This document shows positions 1 to 10,527 of a stretch of DNA of 64,000 bases, one piece after another (within the stretch, counting starts at the first letter, position 1; every line of letters begins with the position of its first letter). The stretch covers positions 40,889,798-40,953,797 of the forward strand of contig CM059196.1 in NCBI GenBank assembly GCA_030323885.1, read 5' to 3'. Source of the stretch: Branchipolynoe longqiensis. Its lineage: Eukaryota > Annelida > Polychaeta > Phyllodocida > Polynoidae. The position numbers were made by a program, and so were the translations under genes. Under the pieces are notes generated by a model, which was given only the letters and a program-made list of their open reading frames with translations, was not told the origin of the DNA and searched no databases.

Positions 1-124
1 TTTGCCTCCAATCCTTCTTTTGATATGTACTTAATGGAGATTTGCTTTTAAAATATGATAAGATTGCTATTTTGTTTTGATAACTTTAAGCAACAATTTC
101 TTCATTTAATCACAATTGACCCAT

Positions 125-516
125 AAAAGCTACATAGTCTGATGAAAATATCAAATTTCCAAAACAAACACAATTATCTAGATTTGATTTTACATGTCTA
201 ACTTAGATACTGGTGCACTTATCAAGTATTTCTCATGATATAGAAGGAAATACTGAGGCAATTTGATAGAACATGTTACTGGTGTAAGAGCTTTGGCATG
301 CTTGCCAAAATTAATGTTGCATATTTGTACTTCAAATATATCAAAAGTTAGCCATTTAAAATTGAAGTTACTTCAAACCCCATACTACCGCCCATACTAC
401 CTCCCCATACTACCTCCCCACACTTCCTCCACGTTTATAAGGTAGATTTTAACAATCTAATATATTTATCTCAGAAAATAACAGAAATTCAAAATCATCG
501 GACTATGCAACTTTAA
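125..516 (+). mobile_element. TIR-A element (MITE-like), full copy
   Basis: Both ends match family A: a left end reading AAAGCTACATAGTCTGATG and a right end that is its inverted counterpart (CATCGGACTATGCAACTTTAA). The interior is AT-rich, has no coding capacity and recurs about ten times in the window, so this is a non-autonomous DNA-transposon-like element. No transposase of this family is present, and the superfamily cannot be assigned from sequence alone. Confidence 0.75.
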
Positions 517-890
517 TCCTATGTCAAGCAACAGTGCCCTCTATAGAACCCCAAGATCCTCTGGACTGTAAATGTTAAAGTGACCCACTGTTGGCTGCTC
601 GGACTGAAACTGTACCCAGTGGATTATGAAGGGAAATAATTCCCATATTATCATCACAAAACTTTTATTGACTGACTTCAGCTTGCAAGCCGTAGCGATT
701 TATTTTAATGATGTGATGTTTTTGAATAAATAAAGCTGAGAATCCATTGCACTTTGTCTAATAAAATTGCCAACAGCAAAGCTTACAAAGTGATAGGAGT
801 TCTTTCGAACTCGGGTGTTGCATTATAGGAGATTACGTCACCACCCTTTTTAGAAGTTATCGGTTGGATGCAGGGTTTGAGACATGAAAT
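517..890. other. Intergenic stretch without recognised content
   Basis: About 370 bp between a family-A element and an S1 SINE. No reading frame, splice pattern or repeat family was recognised. Confidence 0.5.
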
Positions 891-1183
891 GGTTGGTTGT
901 TGGAGTTTTACGTCCTGGCAACATCAAAGGTCATATCAGGACGGGTACTGACTTGTGACAGTGCACACTCATGGTGACTGGGAGACCAGGCCACCAGCAC
1001 CATTCATATTATCCTGACACTGAGCCAAGCAGTCCTTGCCCTATCTTAATAATGCTGAGCGCCTGGCTAGGAATCAAAACAGATTACATTTTCAAGTAAT
1101 TAATTTTGATGTCATTGGTTTGACTCGACTAGGGTTCGAACCGGTGTACTCGAATATCATGATCTACCAAAATGCTAAGACAT
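891..1183 (-). mobile_element. S1 SINE, type 1 tail, head truncated
   Basis: The copy reads backwards on the + strand: first the tail (GTTTTACGTCCTGGCAACAT), then the conserved body, then the B-box-like GGGTTCGAACC at about 1131. The tRNA head breaks off after the B box. The same body recurs at 5.8, 9.6, 13.2, 15.2, 31.2 and 58.2 kb. Confidence 0.8.
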
Positions 1184-1361
1184 GAAGGATTCTGGTATGA
1201 GAACATGGATCTTCCAAGGTCCTGTCAGACACTCAAGCTGTGACCCGGCGTGCTTACATGCCCAGAAGTGTGGTGCTCGTCGTTTTCACACATATCTTTA
1301 ACTATGTTTTATTAATCTCCAAGAAGTGAGATCTGGCTGTCCAGTCCGATATCAGTTGGCA

Positions 1362-1576
1362 TTTTAGTTTTTTCTTGGCTAGCAGGGGAAATTTCAATCA
1401 CGGACGATTGGTCTTCCTCATTCCACTCCTCCTTGCCCTATCCTAATAATGCCAAGCACCTGGCTAGGAAGTGACAAGTATCAATTTTTAAGTCATTAAT
1501 TTGACTTAACCAGGGTTCGAACCCACTATCACACGATCTACCAACCCAGGAGATGGCTGCTCTAACTCATTTGGAC
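1362..1576 (-). mobile_element. S1 SINE, type 2 tail
   Basis: This copy has the same tRNA-like head and first body segment as the neighbouring S1 copy, but its 3' part is the type 2 tail (GGGGAAATTTCAATCACGGA on the + strand). The head stops at ACTCATTTGG, next to the target duplication of a LINE insertion. Confidence 0.75.
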
Positions 1577-1591
1577 AATGCATACCACACA
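1577..1591. repeat. Target site duplication, left copy (LINE)
   Basis: AATGCATACCACACA occurs here and again, identical, at 2127-2141, directly flanking the truncated LINE. A 15-bp direct repeat of this kind is the usual product of target-primed reverse transcription. Confidence 0.85.
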
Positions 1592-2126
1592 TCATCATCA
1601 TCATCATGCTGTCGGTCGCGATGCGACAAAGACTGCTTTCATTACTTGACTGCCGCCCTCCATTTAGCTCTCTGCTGTGAGAGTTGCGTCCATGAGTCGG
1701 TCTTAATGTCTCTCAGCTTCAGGTTTCTCTTGATGGTATCCCTGAACCGGAGACGGGGGCGCCCTCTCTTTCTGTAGCCAGAAGACAGTTGAGAATAGAG
1801 GATCTGCTTTGGTAGCCTGTCTGATGACATCCTCATGAGGTGTCCAGTCCACCGGAGATTCTTTTTGATCAGAAGATCTTCCATAGAGGGCAGCCCCATC
1901 CGTTCGAGTATTTCCTTATTCGTCACTTTGTCCTTCCAGGTTAGCCTCATGATTGACTGCAGATGTCGCATCATGAAGGCATGCAGCTTTTTCACCTGCC
2001 GTCTGTACACTGTCCAGGCCTCGGCTCCGTATAGTAGGGTGGATAGCACGATTGCGCGGTAGATCTTACCTTTGACCCGAATGGACACATGGTGGTTGTT
2101 CCAGAGTCTCTGGCGTAGTCGGCCGA
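1592..2126 (-). pseudogene. 5'-truncated non-LTR retrotransposon (LINE) RT C-terminus
   Basis: The minus strand encodes about 160 residues of the C-terminal region of a LINE reverse transcriptase. Recognisable blocks are LLYGAEAW, MRLTWKDKVTNKEIL, LRWTGHLMRM and KRGRPRLRFRDTIKRNL, ending at a stop at about 1642. The catalytic RT core and endonuclease are absent, as expected for a 5'-truncated insertion. The element ends in an ATG-type trinucleotide run (CATCATCATCATCATCATG on the + strand) and is bounded by 15-bp target duplications. The upstream open frame to 2286 is chance and not part of the element. The clade was not assigned; microsatellite tails are common in RTE-type LINEs. Confidence 0.85.
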
Positions 2127-2141
2127 AATGCATACCACACA
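2127..2141. repeat. Target site duplication, right copy (LINE)
   Basis: Second, identical copy of AATGCATACCACACA, marking the truncated 5' end of the LINE. Confidence 0.85.
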
Positions 2142-2476
2142 GAGAATGCAAAACCAATACTATTTTCCTAATACTAAATATACTTATATATATATATAAA
2201 AAAGCACATGTGCTTTCGTCTGTGTCGGAACGGTAATGGCCGTATCGACCGTCACGCCCACCCCTTGCCTGGCGCCGCAGCGCCATCTGGCGAGTTCAGG
2301 TGGCAATAATCAGAACCATATATAGTTGTAGCAACTAGACAACAGAGGGAGACTCTGTGCCGTCATCAGACCAGTGCTCAAGCTCCCAGACCATAAGTCA
2401 GGGGAGGGGGAGAGAGAGAAGGGGGGGGAGGGGAGTCCACGCCGTCCCTACACCAGGATATAGGATATATCCCAGC

Positions 2477-2508
<32 letters not shown>

Positions 2509-3468
2509 GTGGGCGAGACTACTCGTCCTATGGCAATTGCGGGCTTGGGCCGATTAGCCCACATTCAGAAATGGGGGCTACTCGCCGAGACAGACCCGCA
2601 TTTGCCACCATTTGCGGGGCCGGATTCCCTGCTGCAAGGCATTGCTAGGAGACGTCAATTGCAACTTTCCTAGCAATGGTGGAAGGTCGAGCGCTCGGGC
2701 TCAGACCCATCAGACGTGTTTTTGCATGCTCTGATGTTTTAGACAAGATTTAGGCCTTTATTGTCGGAATTCTGAATTGTTTTTAAAGTAATAAAGGTGG
2801 GAAGAGTTGTATTTATGCGTATTCATTATTAGTAGCGAAACCGATTATATCAGGAGGGTAAGAATAAAGCTGTGAGCTCTTAAAAGTAATTGGAACATTC
2901 CTTGCATTCTTTACTATTCTCCAGTCCTTATGTATAATAACCGCTATGGTCAATTTGATATTGATATTCAATTATTCTATATGTAATTAAGGGCCTTCTG
3001 CCTGGTAGGCCTTAAGCAGCCGATCAACCCTTCTGCGGGGATATAATAGACACATTATCAGCAAAAACCTGAATTAATGTAATGATATTTAACTGAGTAA
3101 CGTAGGCTGTTTATAAGTGACAGCGGCGGCACAACATAGGTGTCAGCCTAGATCTGGATTAACTAAAGTATATTAACACACACCGCACGGCGGGGAGGGG
3201 AGCCACTTAGTCAAAACAATAAGTAATCTATTTCTTATATAAATGCGGGGTAGGGACAAAACCGTATTTCTATGGTACTCTGGCTGTCCGCCCTTAGCCC
3301 GGGATACATAGCACAGAGGCGGTCGACCTGCAGATGGGACGAGAGGCGGTGGCGGCCCGTGGCAGGCCCAGGAAATTCACTTGGAAATCAACATGGAAAA
3401 TTAACACATTAGGCTCGCCTTAGGTGGGGGTGAAATAGCCGAACGGTTAAATATATATATATATATAT
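2142..3468. other. Unassigned region upstream of gene 1
   Basis: About 1.3 kb with a G-rich purine run near 2400-2433, a TA microsatellite at 2476-2505 and another at 3450-3468. It could hold the missing first exon of gene 1, but no ATG followed by a hydrophobic leader and a phase-1 donor could be supported. Confidence 0.4.
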
Positions 3469-3787
3469 GTAGTGGTCCACCCTGACCTCTCAGGCAAGTA
3501 ACCACATAGACAGGTAGGTGTGGGTAGTGTGGTGATATCAGGGAGCCTAGGCAGTGTAATGGTTAACACACTGGCCTGGAATGCAAACAGATGTGGGTTC
3601 GAGTCCCGCTCTAGGCGCAATATTTCCCATTTTCATCACCTCCATGACACTGGTTGCCGTGACCATAATCCTATACAATACACGTGCAGTATGGTTGTTG
3701 AACCTACCCTGTGTATGTATGTGTTAGTGCATTGCCTGTATGTATGTAATTGTAAGCATTACAAAACTTACAATTCCAGAGGGACGA
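3469..3787 (+). mobile_element. S3 SINE, copy 1 of a tandem pair
   Basis: The tRNA-like head has an A-box-like GGCAGTGTAATGGTTAACAC at about 3552 and a B box GGGTTCGAGTCCC at about 3596, followed by an unrelated body. The leader ACCTCTCAGGCAAGTAACC recurs 319 bp later in copy 2, so the two are a head-to-tail dimer. Confidence 0.7.
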
Positions 3788-3969
3788 GTGTAATGGTCTG
3801 CACTGACCTCTCAGGCAAGTAACCACATAGACAGGTAGGCGTGGGTAGTGTGGTGATATCAGGGAGCCTAGGCAGTGTAATCATTAGCACACTGGCCCAG
3901 AATGTAAACAGATGCGGGTTCGACTCCCACTCTAGGCACAATATTTCCCATTTTCATCACCCCCATGAC
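3788..3969 (+). mobile_element. S3 SINE, copy 2, 3' truncated
   Basis: Repeats the leader and tRNA head of copy 1 with a few substitutions (TAATCATTAGCACACTGG for the A-box region) and stops at a TA microsatellite at about 3969. It ends about 125 bp before the gene 1 splice acceptor. Confidence 0.7.
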
Positions 3970-4095
3970 ATATATATATATATATCTATATATATCGAAT
4001 TTAAATATATAATTCCTGATTTATTTATATTTATGTATATTTCATTACTTATGAATTCGTGATGAACAGAACAAACTGTTCCTTTATTTCCGCAG

Positions 4096-4374
4096 TTTGC
4101 AAGGTCAATGGGGAGTTTCTTCTGCACCCGACTAACCGGTGCAAGTTCCTTTGCTGCACCTACGGACCTGAGCCATGGGACAATACCGGAAACTTCCAGT
4201 TGAGCCCAGTCGAGATGGAATGTCCCCTTGGAACTGCAGTGGGACGTGCCTTCTACGCCCAGAATAGCTATGGCTTCACCGAGCCTAAGTTGGTGCAGCA
4301 TTCTCTCTGTTCTGAACGCGTCAGCTACTCTGCTCTCGGGCACATTCAGGGCTACGGCTTTGATCCATGTGCAG
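4096..4374 (+). CDS. Gene 1, CBM14-like exon of a secreted chitin-binding/matrix protein
   Basis: Internal exon, 279 nt. The acceptor is a pyrimidine-rich stretch ending TTTCCGCAG and the donor is G|GTATTA; both borders are phase 1. It encodes a six-cysteine module beginning CKVNGEFLLHPTNRCKFLCC and containing PVEMECPLGTAV, which resembles the peritrophin-A (CBM14) chitin-binding fold with longer loops than usual. A Gly-Tyr-rich end follows. The gene 2 exon at 12890-13171 is clearly homologous with the same splice phases, so this is a real exon and not a chance frame. An upstream signal-peptide exon is expected but not found. Probable role: extracellular binding to a chitinous shell or cuticle matrix (inferred from the family). 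Confidence 0.85.
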
Positions 4375-4433
4375 GTATTAATTTATACAAGTTCTAGCTG
4401 TGTGTTATCTAAGCCTAGCAATTAAAATATATT

Positions 4434-4671
4434 TGAAGAGTTCAGGCGCAAACCCTCATAAAGGCCAATCCAAAAATTAGGATAAACATTGGAATCAAAT
4501 CTGTAAAATTTATATTTTTTATATTCTTACTTTTTTGTTCATTGCTCCATAATCATGTCATCCCAGGAAAAGTGGAATTAGTGAGAATTTAAATAATTTT
4601 CAGGTACAAATCTTTTATTTTAATTACATTTTTGGATTGGCGTATACATGGTTTTGCATCTGAACTCTTCA
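4434..4671 (+). mobile_element. TIR-B element in gene 1 intron
   Basis: Starts TGAAGAGTTCAGGCGCAAAC and ends with the imperfect inverted copy GGTTTTGCATCTGAACTCTTCA. About 238 bp, AT-rich, non-coding. A homologous copy of the same length lies at 32255-32492 inside a family-A element. It begins 60 bp after the gene 1 donor. Confidence 0.75.
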
Positions 4672-4910
4672 ATGTGAGAATTTGCTAAGACAAACTATTC
4701 CAACTGCATGGCACCTCTTATTCCAACAGCATGATTTAATTAATATAACCATAATGTCATATAAGCGCTTCTGTCACTATTGTACAGATTCTAAGCCTTC
4801 AGGATAGAACAACCTGGGATGTTCATGCATTCTGTTAGATGCTTAAATCCAATAATCCCATCAAACCATATAATTTTGTCAACCAAAGCACTTAGCTGCA
4901 TTCTTTTTTT

Positions 4911-5208
4911 CTTGAAGATTTATACTGCCCGTCATGGATAAGTCTGAATAGACTTGTTTTCACCAATAGACAGTTTGTCGATAGAAACCCCGAGCCTACA
5001 CTTTTACCGACCCAAGGGATTTTTAACCTCACACACCACATAGACATGGTATGAGAGCAACTAGCCTTTGATGACGCTGTTATACACAGCGGTGGAAATC
5101 CAAATTGACAGAGGTGGGGGTATGGGGAGTCGAACCACCAACCTTCAGATTAGGAATCCGACCTAGCAAAAAGTCAGACACTCTAACCACTCCACCACAG
5201 AGAACACC
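4911..5208 (-). mobile_element. S2 SINE in gene 1 intron
   Basis: Reverse copy. The tRNA-like head is at the right (B-box complement GAGTCGAACCACC at about 5128, A-box region at about 5180-5205) and the body contains GGGATTTTTAACCTCACACA. Other copies are at 8515, 15722, 36355 and 51150. Confidence 0.8.
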
Positions 5209-5335
5209 ACCATATTTGATCCTGCCTATTCAACTTTTGGTGCATTTACTAAATATTATTGCTGCATAGAAGGAATTTTAAAGCAATGCATTAAAACATT
5301 TTCAAATATCACTGAAGTTAGGCATTTAAAAAAAA
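5209..5335. mobile_element. TIR-A interior fragment
   Basis: The segment with GGTGCATTTACTAAATATT and TTGCTGCATAGAAGGAA matches the middle of family-A elements, but neither inverted end is present. It is a remnant, probably split by the adjacent S2 SINE. Confidence 0.5.
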
Positions 5336-5635
5336 ATCAAAGCTACACAAAGTTTGTGACAATGAACCTAATATATACATATATATAAGAGTCTGAAAGG
5401 TGCTAAGCAATATGGGACAACACTTTGTCCATTGTAACGATCAACATACTATCTGCTTATGCATTTGCTCAGGATAAACTGATTTGTTCTTTAGAGGGTG
5501 TTTCATAATCCCAATAGAATAGACATTGATTTGAAGCGAATGTCCTTGTGTTTTCAGTGTAACCGTTTCTGTGCTGTTTTGTGTCAATCATTACAATGGA
5601 CAAACAAAAAATGAGTTATCACCTTTTGAGACAGG

Positions 5636-5639
<4 letters not shown>

Positions 5640-5683
<44 letters not shown>
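5640..5683. repeat. TA microsatellite
   Basis: A pure AT dinucleotide run of about 44 bp in the second intron of gene 1. Confidence 0.95.
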
Positions 5684-5685
<2 letters not shown>

Positions 5686-5774
5686 GTTGATTGTTTCAAT
5701 CTACTTTAATTAACTAAAAAGTAGATATATCTACCTTTTCACTATGGCACAAATGCGTAACAATCCAATTATGC

Positions 5775-6066
5775 ACCAGACGGGATGGCCGAATGAGTGT
5801 TGGTAGACCATGGGGTCGTGGGTTCGAACCCTGGTCGAGTCAAACCAATGACTTAAAGATTTATACTTGTCGCTTCCTAGCCAGGCACTCGGCATTATTA
5901 GGATAGGGCAAGGACTGGTTGGCTCAGTGTCAGGAGTGGGATATCAAGTCATGGTGCTGGCGGCCTGGTCTCCAAGTGGGGTCGCCATGAGTGCGCACTG
6001 TCACAAGTCGGTACCCATCCTTATATGACCTTAGATGTTGCTAGGATGTAAAACAACAACAAAACA
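5775..6066 (+). mobile_element. S1 SINE, type 1 tail, in gene 1 intron
   Basis: Begins ACCAGACGGGATGGCCGAAT, has B box GGGTTCGAACCC, and ends GTAAAACAACAACAAAAC. Part of the head between the A and B boxes is deleted. It ends only 82 bp before the gene 1 last-exon acceptor. Confidence 0.85.
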
Positions 6067-6148
6067 ATTATGCAAGTTTAATGCAAAGTAAACCTTCCAA
6101 TTAAAATAACAACTTTATTTTTTGCTCATTTGTTCACTCTAATTTCAG

Positions 6149-6708
6149 TCGACCAGCTTCACACTTATGGCTATGGCTACACCCAGTACGCCAACCAGGG
6201 ACCCGTCCACAACAGCGCCGCCTACCCGGTAGCGGGAAAGCTAGGAACTATTCGTGCTGTTCAGCAGGGAGGTGCCAAATCGACAACCTCCAACAACGGA
6301 GCAGCTCAACAAGGAGTTGCCCAGCACCAGCAGGGAGCTGCAAATCACGTGACTCTTCCCCAGGGAGCTGCTTCTCAAGCTGGTAACCAGCGCAATACTC
6401 CCCAGTACAGAGATCTCCAGTACCGAGCACCCCAGTACACGGTTTCCCAGTATGGACCTGCGGAACAAGCAGCTGCCCAATATGGAGCTGCTCAAAGAGC
6501 GGCCGCTCACTATGGACATACTCACTATGACGCGTACCACAAAGGAGCACACTATGGAGCTGGCTACAATGGAGCCCTTCACCATGGGCTGTCCCATGTC
6601 AAAACTAAGTCCAAGTTGGCAAGCAATGGCTATTTTGATAGCGGCTATGGCTACAAGGTTTTTGTTAACCAACAACGTGGCAATGGTTACCCAAGCAGGA
6701 GGATCTGA
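6149..6708 (+). CDS. Gene 1, terminal Tyr/Gly/Gln/Ala-rich exon
   Basis: Terminal exon with acceptor TCTAATTTCAG, phase 1, stop TGA at 6706-6708, 185 codons after the split codon. It encodes a low-complexity structural region: Gln-Tyr and Ala-rich repeats in the first two thirds (for example QYGAAQRAAAHYG), then a His-Tyr-Gly-rich segment, and a conserved end NGYFDSGYGYKVFVN. That end is shared with gene 2 (DGYVNSGYGYKVFVN), which marks the two genes as paralogues. There are no cysteines or membrane segments. Such Tyr/Gly/Gln-rich tails joined to chitin-binding modules are typical of extracellular matrix proteins of shells and cuticles; the precise function is not known. Confidence 0.85.
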
Positions 6709-7007
6709 TCTATTGACTTTTCTTAGCTATGGATATGTTATCAATAGGTCATACACTGTTTCCTTATTTAGCCCTTTGCTTGATATTAGAGCGAAGTTGA
6801 CTATTGTTACTCGTCTTATTTACCAGATGTTATAGCGACATATTTATTAGTCGTTTTCACTGTACTTGTATCATTATATGCGTGAGTCATTGTATCAAGG
6901 CATAAAAAAAGAGCATTCCTGAGATTGCTGCATATCCTTGTTTCAAATGATATTTCCAATGTTATCCTTGTATGAATTGAGGATACCATAAATATATGCA
7001 CATCATA

Positions 7008-7013
7008 AATAAA
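7008..7013 (+). terminator. Polyadenylation signal of gene 1
   Basis: AATAAA, 300 bp after the gene 1 stop codon, in an AT-rich 3' region. It is the first canonical signal downstream of the stop. Confidence 0.55.
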
Positions 7014-7399
7014 CAATATTTCATTTTTGAAATGTCTTAATTTATGTTGACTCATTTACATCAAAACGGACAAATAGTTTGTGCTCAATCTGACTCTCAT
7101 ATCATTAAATTCTCACCCAAAGTATAACATTTAGGTAGACAATTGTTTCTCTGCCGGGAATATGGCCTTTATTTTAGAACTTATATTAAAGGCCATTTTG
7201 CTTATATCTGATTCTGACTGTCTGATTTATGTGGTTAACACTTAAATTCCCATACAACAGCATCATTGGAGTGAAAAGAAACCCAACTTCTAACAACTAG
7301 TCTCAACAATTGTCATAAAATGTATTCCAATGTTTAAAAACCAAGCCATTGCACCATAACATCTTTCTATGTCTTTGGTAATATATGTTGGGAGGATTT
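7014..7399. other. AT-rich intergenic stretch
   Basis: Nothing recognised apart from a short stretch near 7150 resembling the TCTCGCCGTGAATATGGCC motif of the small retroposon at 39664 and 61586. Confidence 0.4.
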
Positions 7400-8234
7400 A
7401 AAGTTGCATAATTCGATGGTTTTGAGTTTCTGTCATTTTCTGAGGTCAATATATTAGGTTGATTGTTATCGTCTAACTTATTTTAGCTTTAAGTAACTTT
7501 TATTTTAAATGGCTATTTGAAGTGTAAACATGCAAAATTAATTTGGGCAACCTTCCCAAAACTCTGACAGAATAGTTATAGGTTCAGGTGTTATTTAAAT
7601 GCCTCAATATTCCTTTCTACGTGGCCGCAAATGTTTGATAAGTGTGCGAGTATCTATATTATTGGGCATGTAGAATCAAGTAAGTGTTCACACTTCCTGT
7701 CCCAATCAATCAATAGTTCCGTCCTCTAGTCGAGGGTTGGATGCAATGGTTCTCCACTTGTCCCGATGGTGTGCTGTTCTGAAAGACTGTGCATAATTCA
7801 AGCCTGTCCACTGTGAAATATTTGTAAACCATGATGTTCTTGGTCTCCCTCTCCCTCTGCTGCCATTCACCTTCCCTTCCAACAATGTACGGTATATTGA
7901 ACTCTGGCGAATGATGTGGCCAAAATAAATAGATTTCTTTGTCTGTATAATGGTAAACGAGCATTTCTTATTTTTAATTTTCCTGAGAACTTCTTTGTTG
8001 GTGATTTTCTTTGTCCATGATATTTTCATCATCCTTCCATAAGTCCACATCTCAAATGCTGCTAAACGTTTGTACATTTTCTTAGAGACTCCTGTGTCAG
8101 CCCCATACATTAGAGTAGACCACACATAACACTGAAGAATACCTGTCTACCATTCGCTATTTTGCTATTTCGCAAATCTAGGTAATTATTTTGGTTTTGA
8201 AAATTTGCTGCTTCCATCGGACTATACAGCTTTA
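7400..8234. mobile_element. TIR-A element interrupted by a LINE fragment
   Basis: The left end TAAAGTTGCATAATTCGATGG and the right end CATCGGACTATACAGCTTTA are the family-A inverted ends. The normal interior continues to about 7678 and resumes at about 8171 (CAAATCTAGG). The roughly 490 bp between holds a LINE 3' end plus short unplaced flanks. Confidence 0.7.
7704..8133 (-). pseudogene. 5'-truncated LINE RT C-terminus (LINE-2, copy 1)
   Basis: The minus strand encodes about 139 residues of a LINE C-terminal region (SKKMYKRLAAFEMWTYGRMM, ISWTKKITNKEVLRKI, GHIIRQSSIYRTLLEGKV, GRGRPRTSW, AHHRDKWRTI), ending at a stop that leads into an ATTG-type tandem tail (CAATCAATCAATAG on the + strand). 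There is no RT catalytic core. A second, nearly identical shorter copy lies at 32966-33294. Confidence 0.8.
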
Positions 8235-8236
8235 CA

Positions 8237-8514
8237 GAATCAGGGGACCAGGGTACTAGACCGTGTAGTTATTTATGCAGAGATCAGGGTCATAATGACC
8301 ATTTCCTCAGTATATTACGCTAATAAATCTAGGGAAAATAATACTTTTATGCTGATATGATGTCCCAACTGTAAGATAAGACAATAGGCAAAAGTTCTCT
8401 TCTGATGCAACTTTCAGCCAACCAATCAGATGCCTGGAACATGGCCGGCCCTTAAGCCATAAGCCACTCACTCGTGAATAAAAAGCGACTAGCAGTAGCA
8501 TAAAACTCTCGAAT
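8237..8514. other. Intergenic stretch
   Basis: No gene or repeat family recognised. Confidence 0.4.
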
Positions 8515-8835
8515 GGTGTGGTGTTCTCTGTGGCAGAGTGGTTAGAGTGTCTGATGTTTTTCTAGGTCAGACTCCTAATCTTAAGGTCAGTTGTTCGATT
8601 CCCTTTGCCCCCCCCCCACCTCTGCCAATTTGGATTTCCAACGCTGTGTACAACTTACAGCGTCATCAAAGGCTGGTTGCTCTCATACCATGTCTATGTG
8701 GTGTGGGAGGTTAAACATCCCTTGGGTCGGTAAAAGTGTAGGCTCGGGCTTTCTATCATCAAACTGTCTAAGGGTGAAAGCAAGTCTATTCAAACTTATC
8801 CATGATAGGCAGTATAAATCTCCAAGAGAATGAGA
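8515..8835 (+). mobile_element. S2 SINE, nearly full copy
   Basis: Head CTCTGTGGCAGAGTGGTTAG with a degenerate B box TGTTCGATTCCC, a body with CATACCATGTCTATGTGGTG and TAAAAGTGTAGGCTCGGGC, and a 3' end at TCTCCAAGAGAA. This is the most complete S2 copy in the window. Confidence 0.85.
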
Positions 8836-8876
8836 ATAGCAGTGAAACAAATAAAGCCTTACAGTATGCCAAAGAT

Positions 8877-9310
8877 CTAGCTTGGTTCTCCGCCACAGTC
8901 ACATAGAACTTAGGCTTGGCACAAAGCATTACGCCATCAGACCATATATGGAAGCCATGTAGGGAGGGACCAGTGTAGGTGTTTCTGTGCACAGGGTGTG
9001 CTACTCTGTGGCGGAGCCATCAATGTATTAAGCTCATAAGCCATCAACGCATTAAGCATATAACATATGCCAATCCCGGCATCTATTTCTTGATCAATAT
9101 TTATATTCCCTTATCATACATGATTCAAATAAAACTCTCAAAGTGAGATGCCGGTATATAGTTATTGTACAATATAACAACAACTGATGGCTTATGGGCT
9201 TAATGCCATAGAGTAGCTCACACGTGGAGGAACACCTACACTGGTCCCCATGGCGTAATGCTTTGTGACCAGCCTAAAATCTACGTGACTGTGGAGGCGA
9301 ACCAAGCTAG
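8877..9310. mobile_element. Foldback element with about 130-bp inverted arms
   Basis: The left arm starts CTAGCTTGGTTCTCCGCCAC and the right arm ends with its inverse (AACCAAGCTAG). The match continues inward through CACAAAGCATTACGCCAT and GACCAGTGTAGGTGTT to about 130 bp on each side. The centre (about 9066-9182) is AT-rich and non-coding. No other copy is in the window. Confidence 0.75.
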
Positions 9311-9624
9311 CCGTTCCCCATTCGACACTGACATTCTCTTAAAGCACACAATTTAATAACTGATCTACTTCTCCTCCATTGACTCCCTTTCATCAACTTT
9401 TCACAAATACCGGAAGTTCAGCGTTTCAATGCAGACATTCTTTATATCCAGAGGAAGAAATCAATGAGCAAAAAAATAAACGCTATTGGTGGATGGGGTT
9501 TGAGGCTCGAATGCTTCTCCTATTGAGTATTAGCCGTGACAAGATTGAGGTCACTGCTAATTTTTTAAAGACTAAGGGGCATGGAACCCTCATTATGGTG
9601 TGAAATCATTTATCAAATGATCAG

Positions 9625-9941
9625 TTGATTGTTGGAGTTTTACGTCCTGGCAACATCACTGGTCATATCAGGACCGGTAGCGACCTGTGACAGCACACAC
9701 TCATGATGCCTTTACAGTGCTGCCCCACTGGGAGACCAGGCCACCATCACCATGACCTGATACTGAGCCAACCAGTCCTTACTCTATCCTAATAATGCCG
9801 AGCACATGTCTTGGAAGCGACAAGTATCACTTTTTAGTTCATTGGTTTGACTGGACTAGGGTTCGAACCAGTGGGTTTGAATCCCACGATCTACCAAAAC
9901 GGGAGATGGACGCTCAACTCATTCGACCATCCCGTCTGATC
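9625..9941 (-). mobile_element. S1 SINE, type 1 tail, full length
   Basis: Runs from the tail complement GTTTTACGTCCTGGCAACAT to the head complement CCATCCCGTCTGATC, including the B-box complement GGGTTCGAACC. All parts of the consensus can be followed. Confidence 0.85.
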
Positions 9942-10453
9942 TTTATCAAATGAATTTCGCTCTCAAACCTCAACAATTTCAATCAGTAGAAGCTGAAATT
10001 TCAATAATAGTATATTCAGAAAAGGACTTTAATCATTAACTACATGTCAAGTTTATCAAGGCTGTTTAATAAACAGGGGTATATTGGGATGGATTTTTGG
10101 GATGGCTTATTTTTTCACATTCCTTGATTAAGGACCAGGTCACCGGATTTCATCATGGATTCTTTATATCATTATTAGAGTAATATTCGATGTATCTTAA
10201 CATAATTTTCACTTAGAATGGGTTACTTGAGGGCCAACCATTAGGGGGACTGATCTTCCCAGCACCATTAGACTGATCACACCATTAGTGACGTCACACA
10301 GGGAAGAGAAAGGTCTATTTACATCGGTTATAAAGCGGACTCTGAAGGTTTCAAATTTACTTTCAGTGCTAGTAGGGTTTGCACTATTTTATAATGTCAT
10401 GTGTATTCCCTAGCCTACATCAGCTGAAGTGCGGCATTAGTGGTGACTGACCC
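9942..10453. other. Interspersed repeat region, not a gene
   Basis: The part from about 10195 to 10440 is related to 44320-44695. Shared blocks include GAATGGG(T/C)TACTTGAG, CAGCACCATTA and GGATTTGCAC-like segments. No coding content was seen. Confidence 0.45.
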
Positions 10454-10525
10454 TAATAGCCAGAGCTTGCAGCCGTAGTCGCAGAGAGCTGGAGATCTTA
10501 AGTAGGACTGCATGGTGAATGACTT
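10454..10525 (-). pseudogene. Decayed copy of the gene 2 last exon, unit 1
   Basis: Read on the minus strand, this gives VIHHAVLLKIS and then, after a frameshift, DYGCKL. These correspond to VIHRAVPPKIAS and GYGYKV in the terminal exon of gene 2 (12122-12459), with the same orientation and spacing. About 70 bp remain. A second copy directly follows the TIR-C insertion. Both are non-functional exon scraps, evidence of former local duplication of the gene. Confidence 0.7.
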
Positions 10526-10527
10526 AA

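Noticed and set aside
2504..2557. MKWARLLVLWQLRAWAD as a signal-peptide exon
   Set aside because: Ends at a stop after 17 codons with no donor before it and lies in repeat-like DNA.
3236..3420. TATATAAA followed by an ATG frame starting MVLWLSALSPGYIA, as first exon of gene 1
   Set aside because: The predicted 5' UTR would be about five bases, the hydrophobic run is broken by Pro-Gly, and no phase-1 donor fits clearly.
5775..5835. tRNA gene candidates at SINE heads (also 8520, 21113, 31161, 3550)
   Set aside because: A and B boxes are present but acceptor stems and anticodon arms do not fold as tRNAs, and each is fused to a conserved SINE body.
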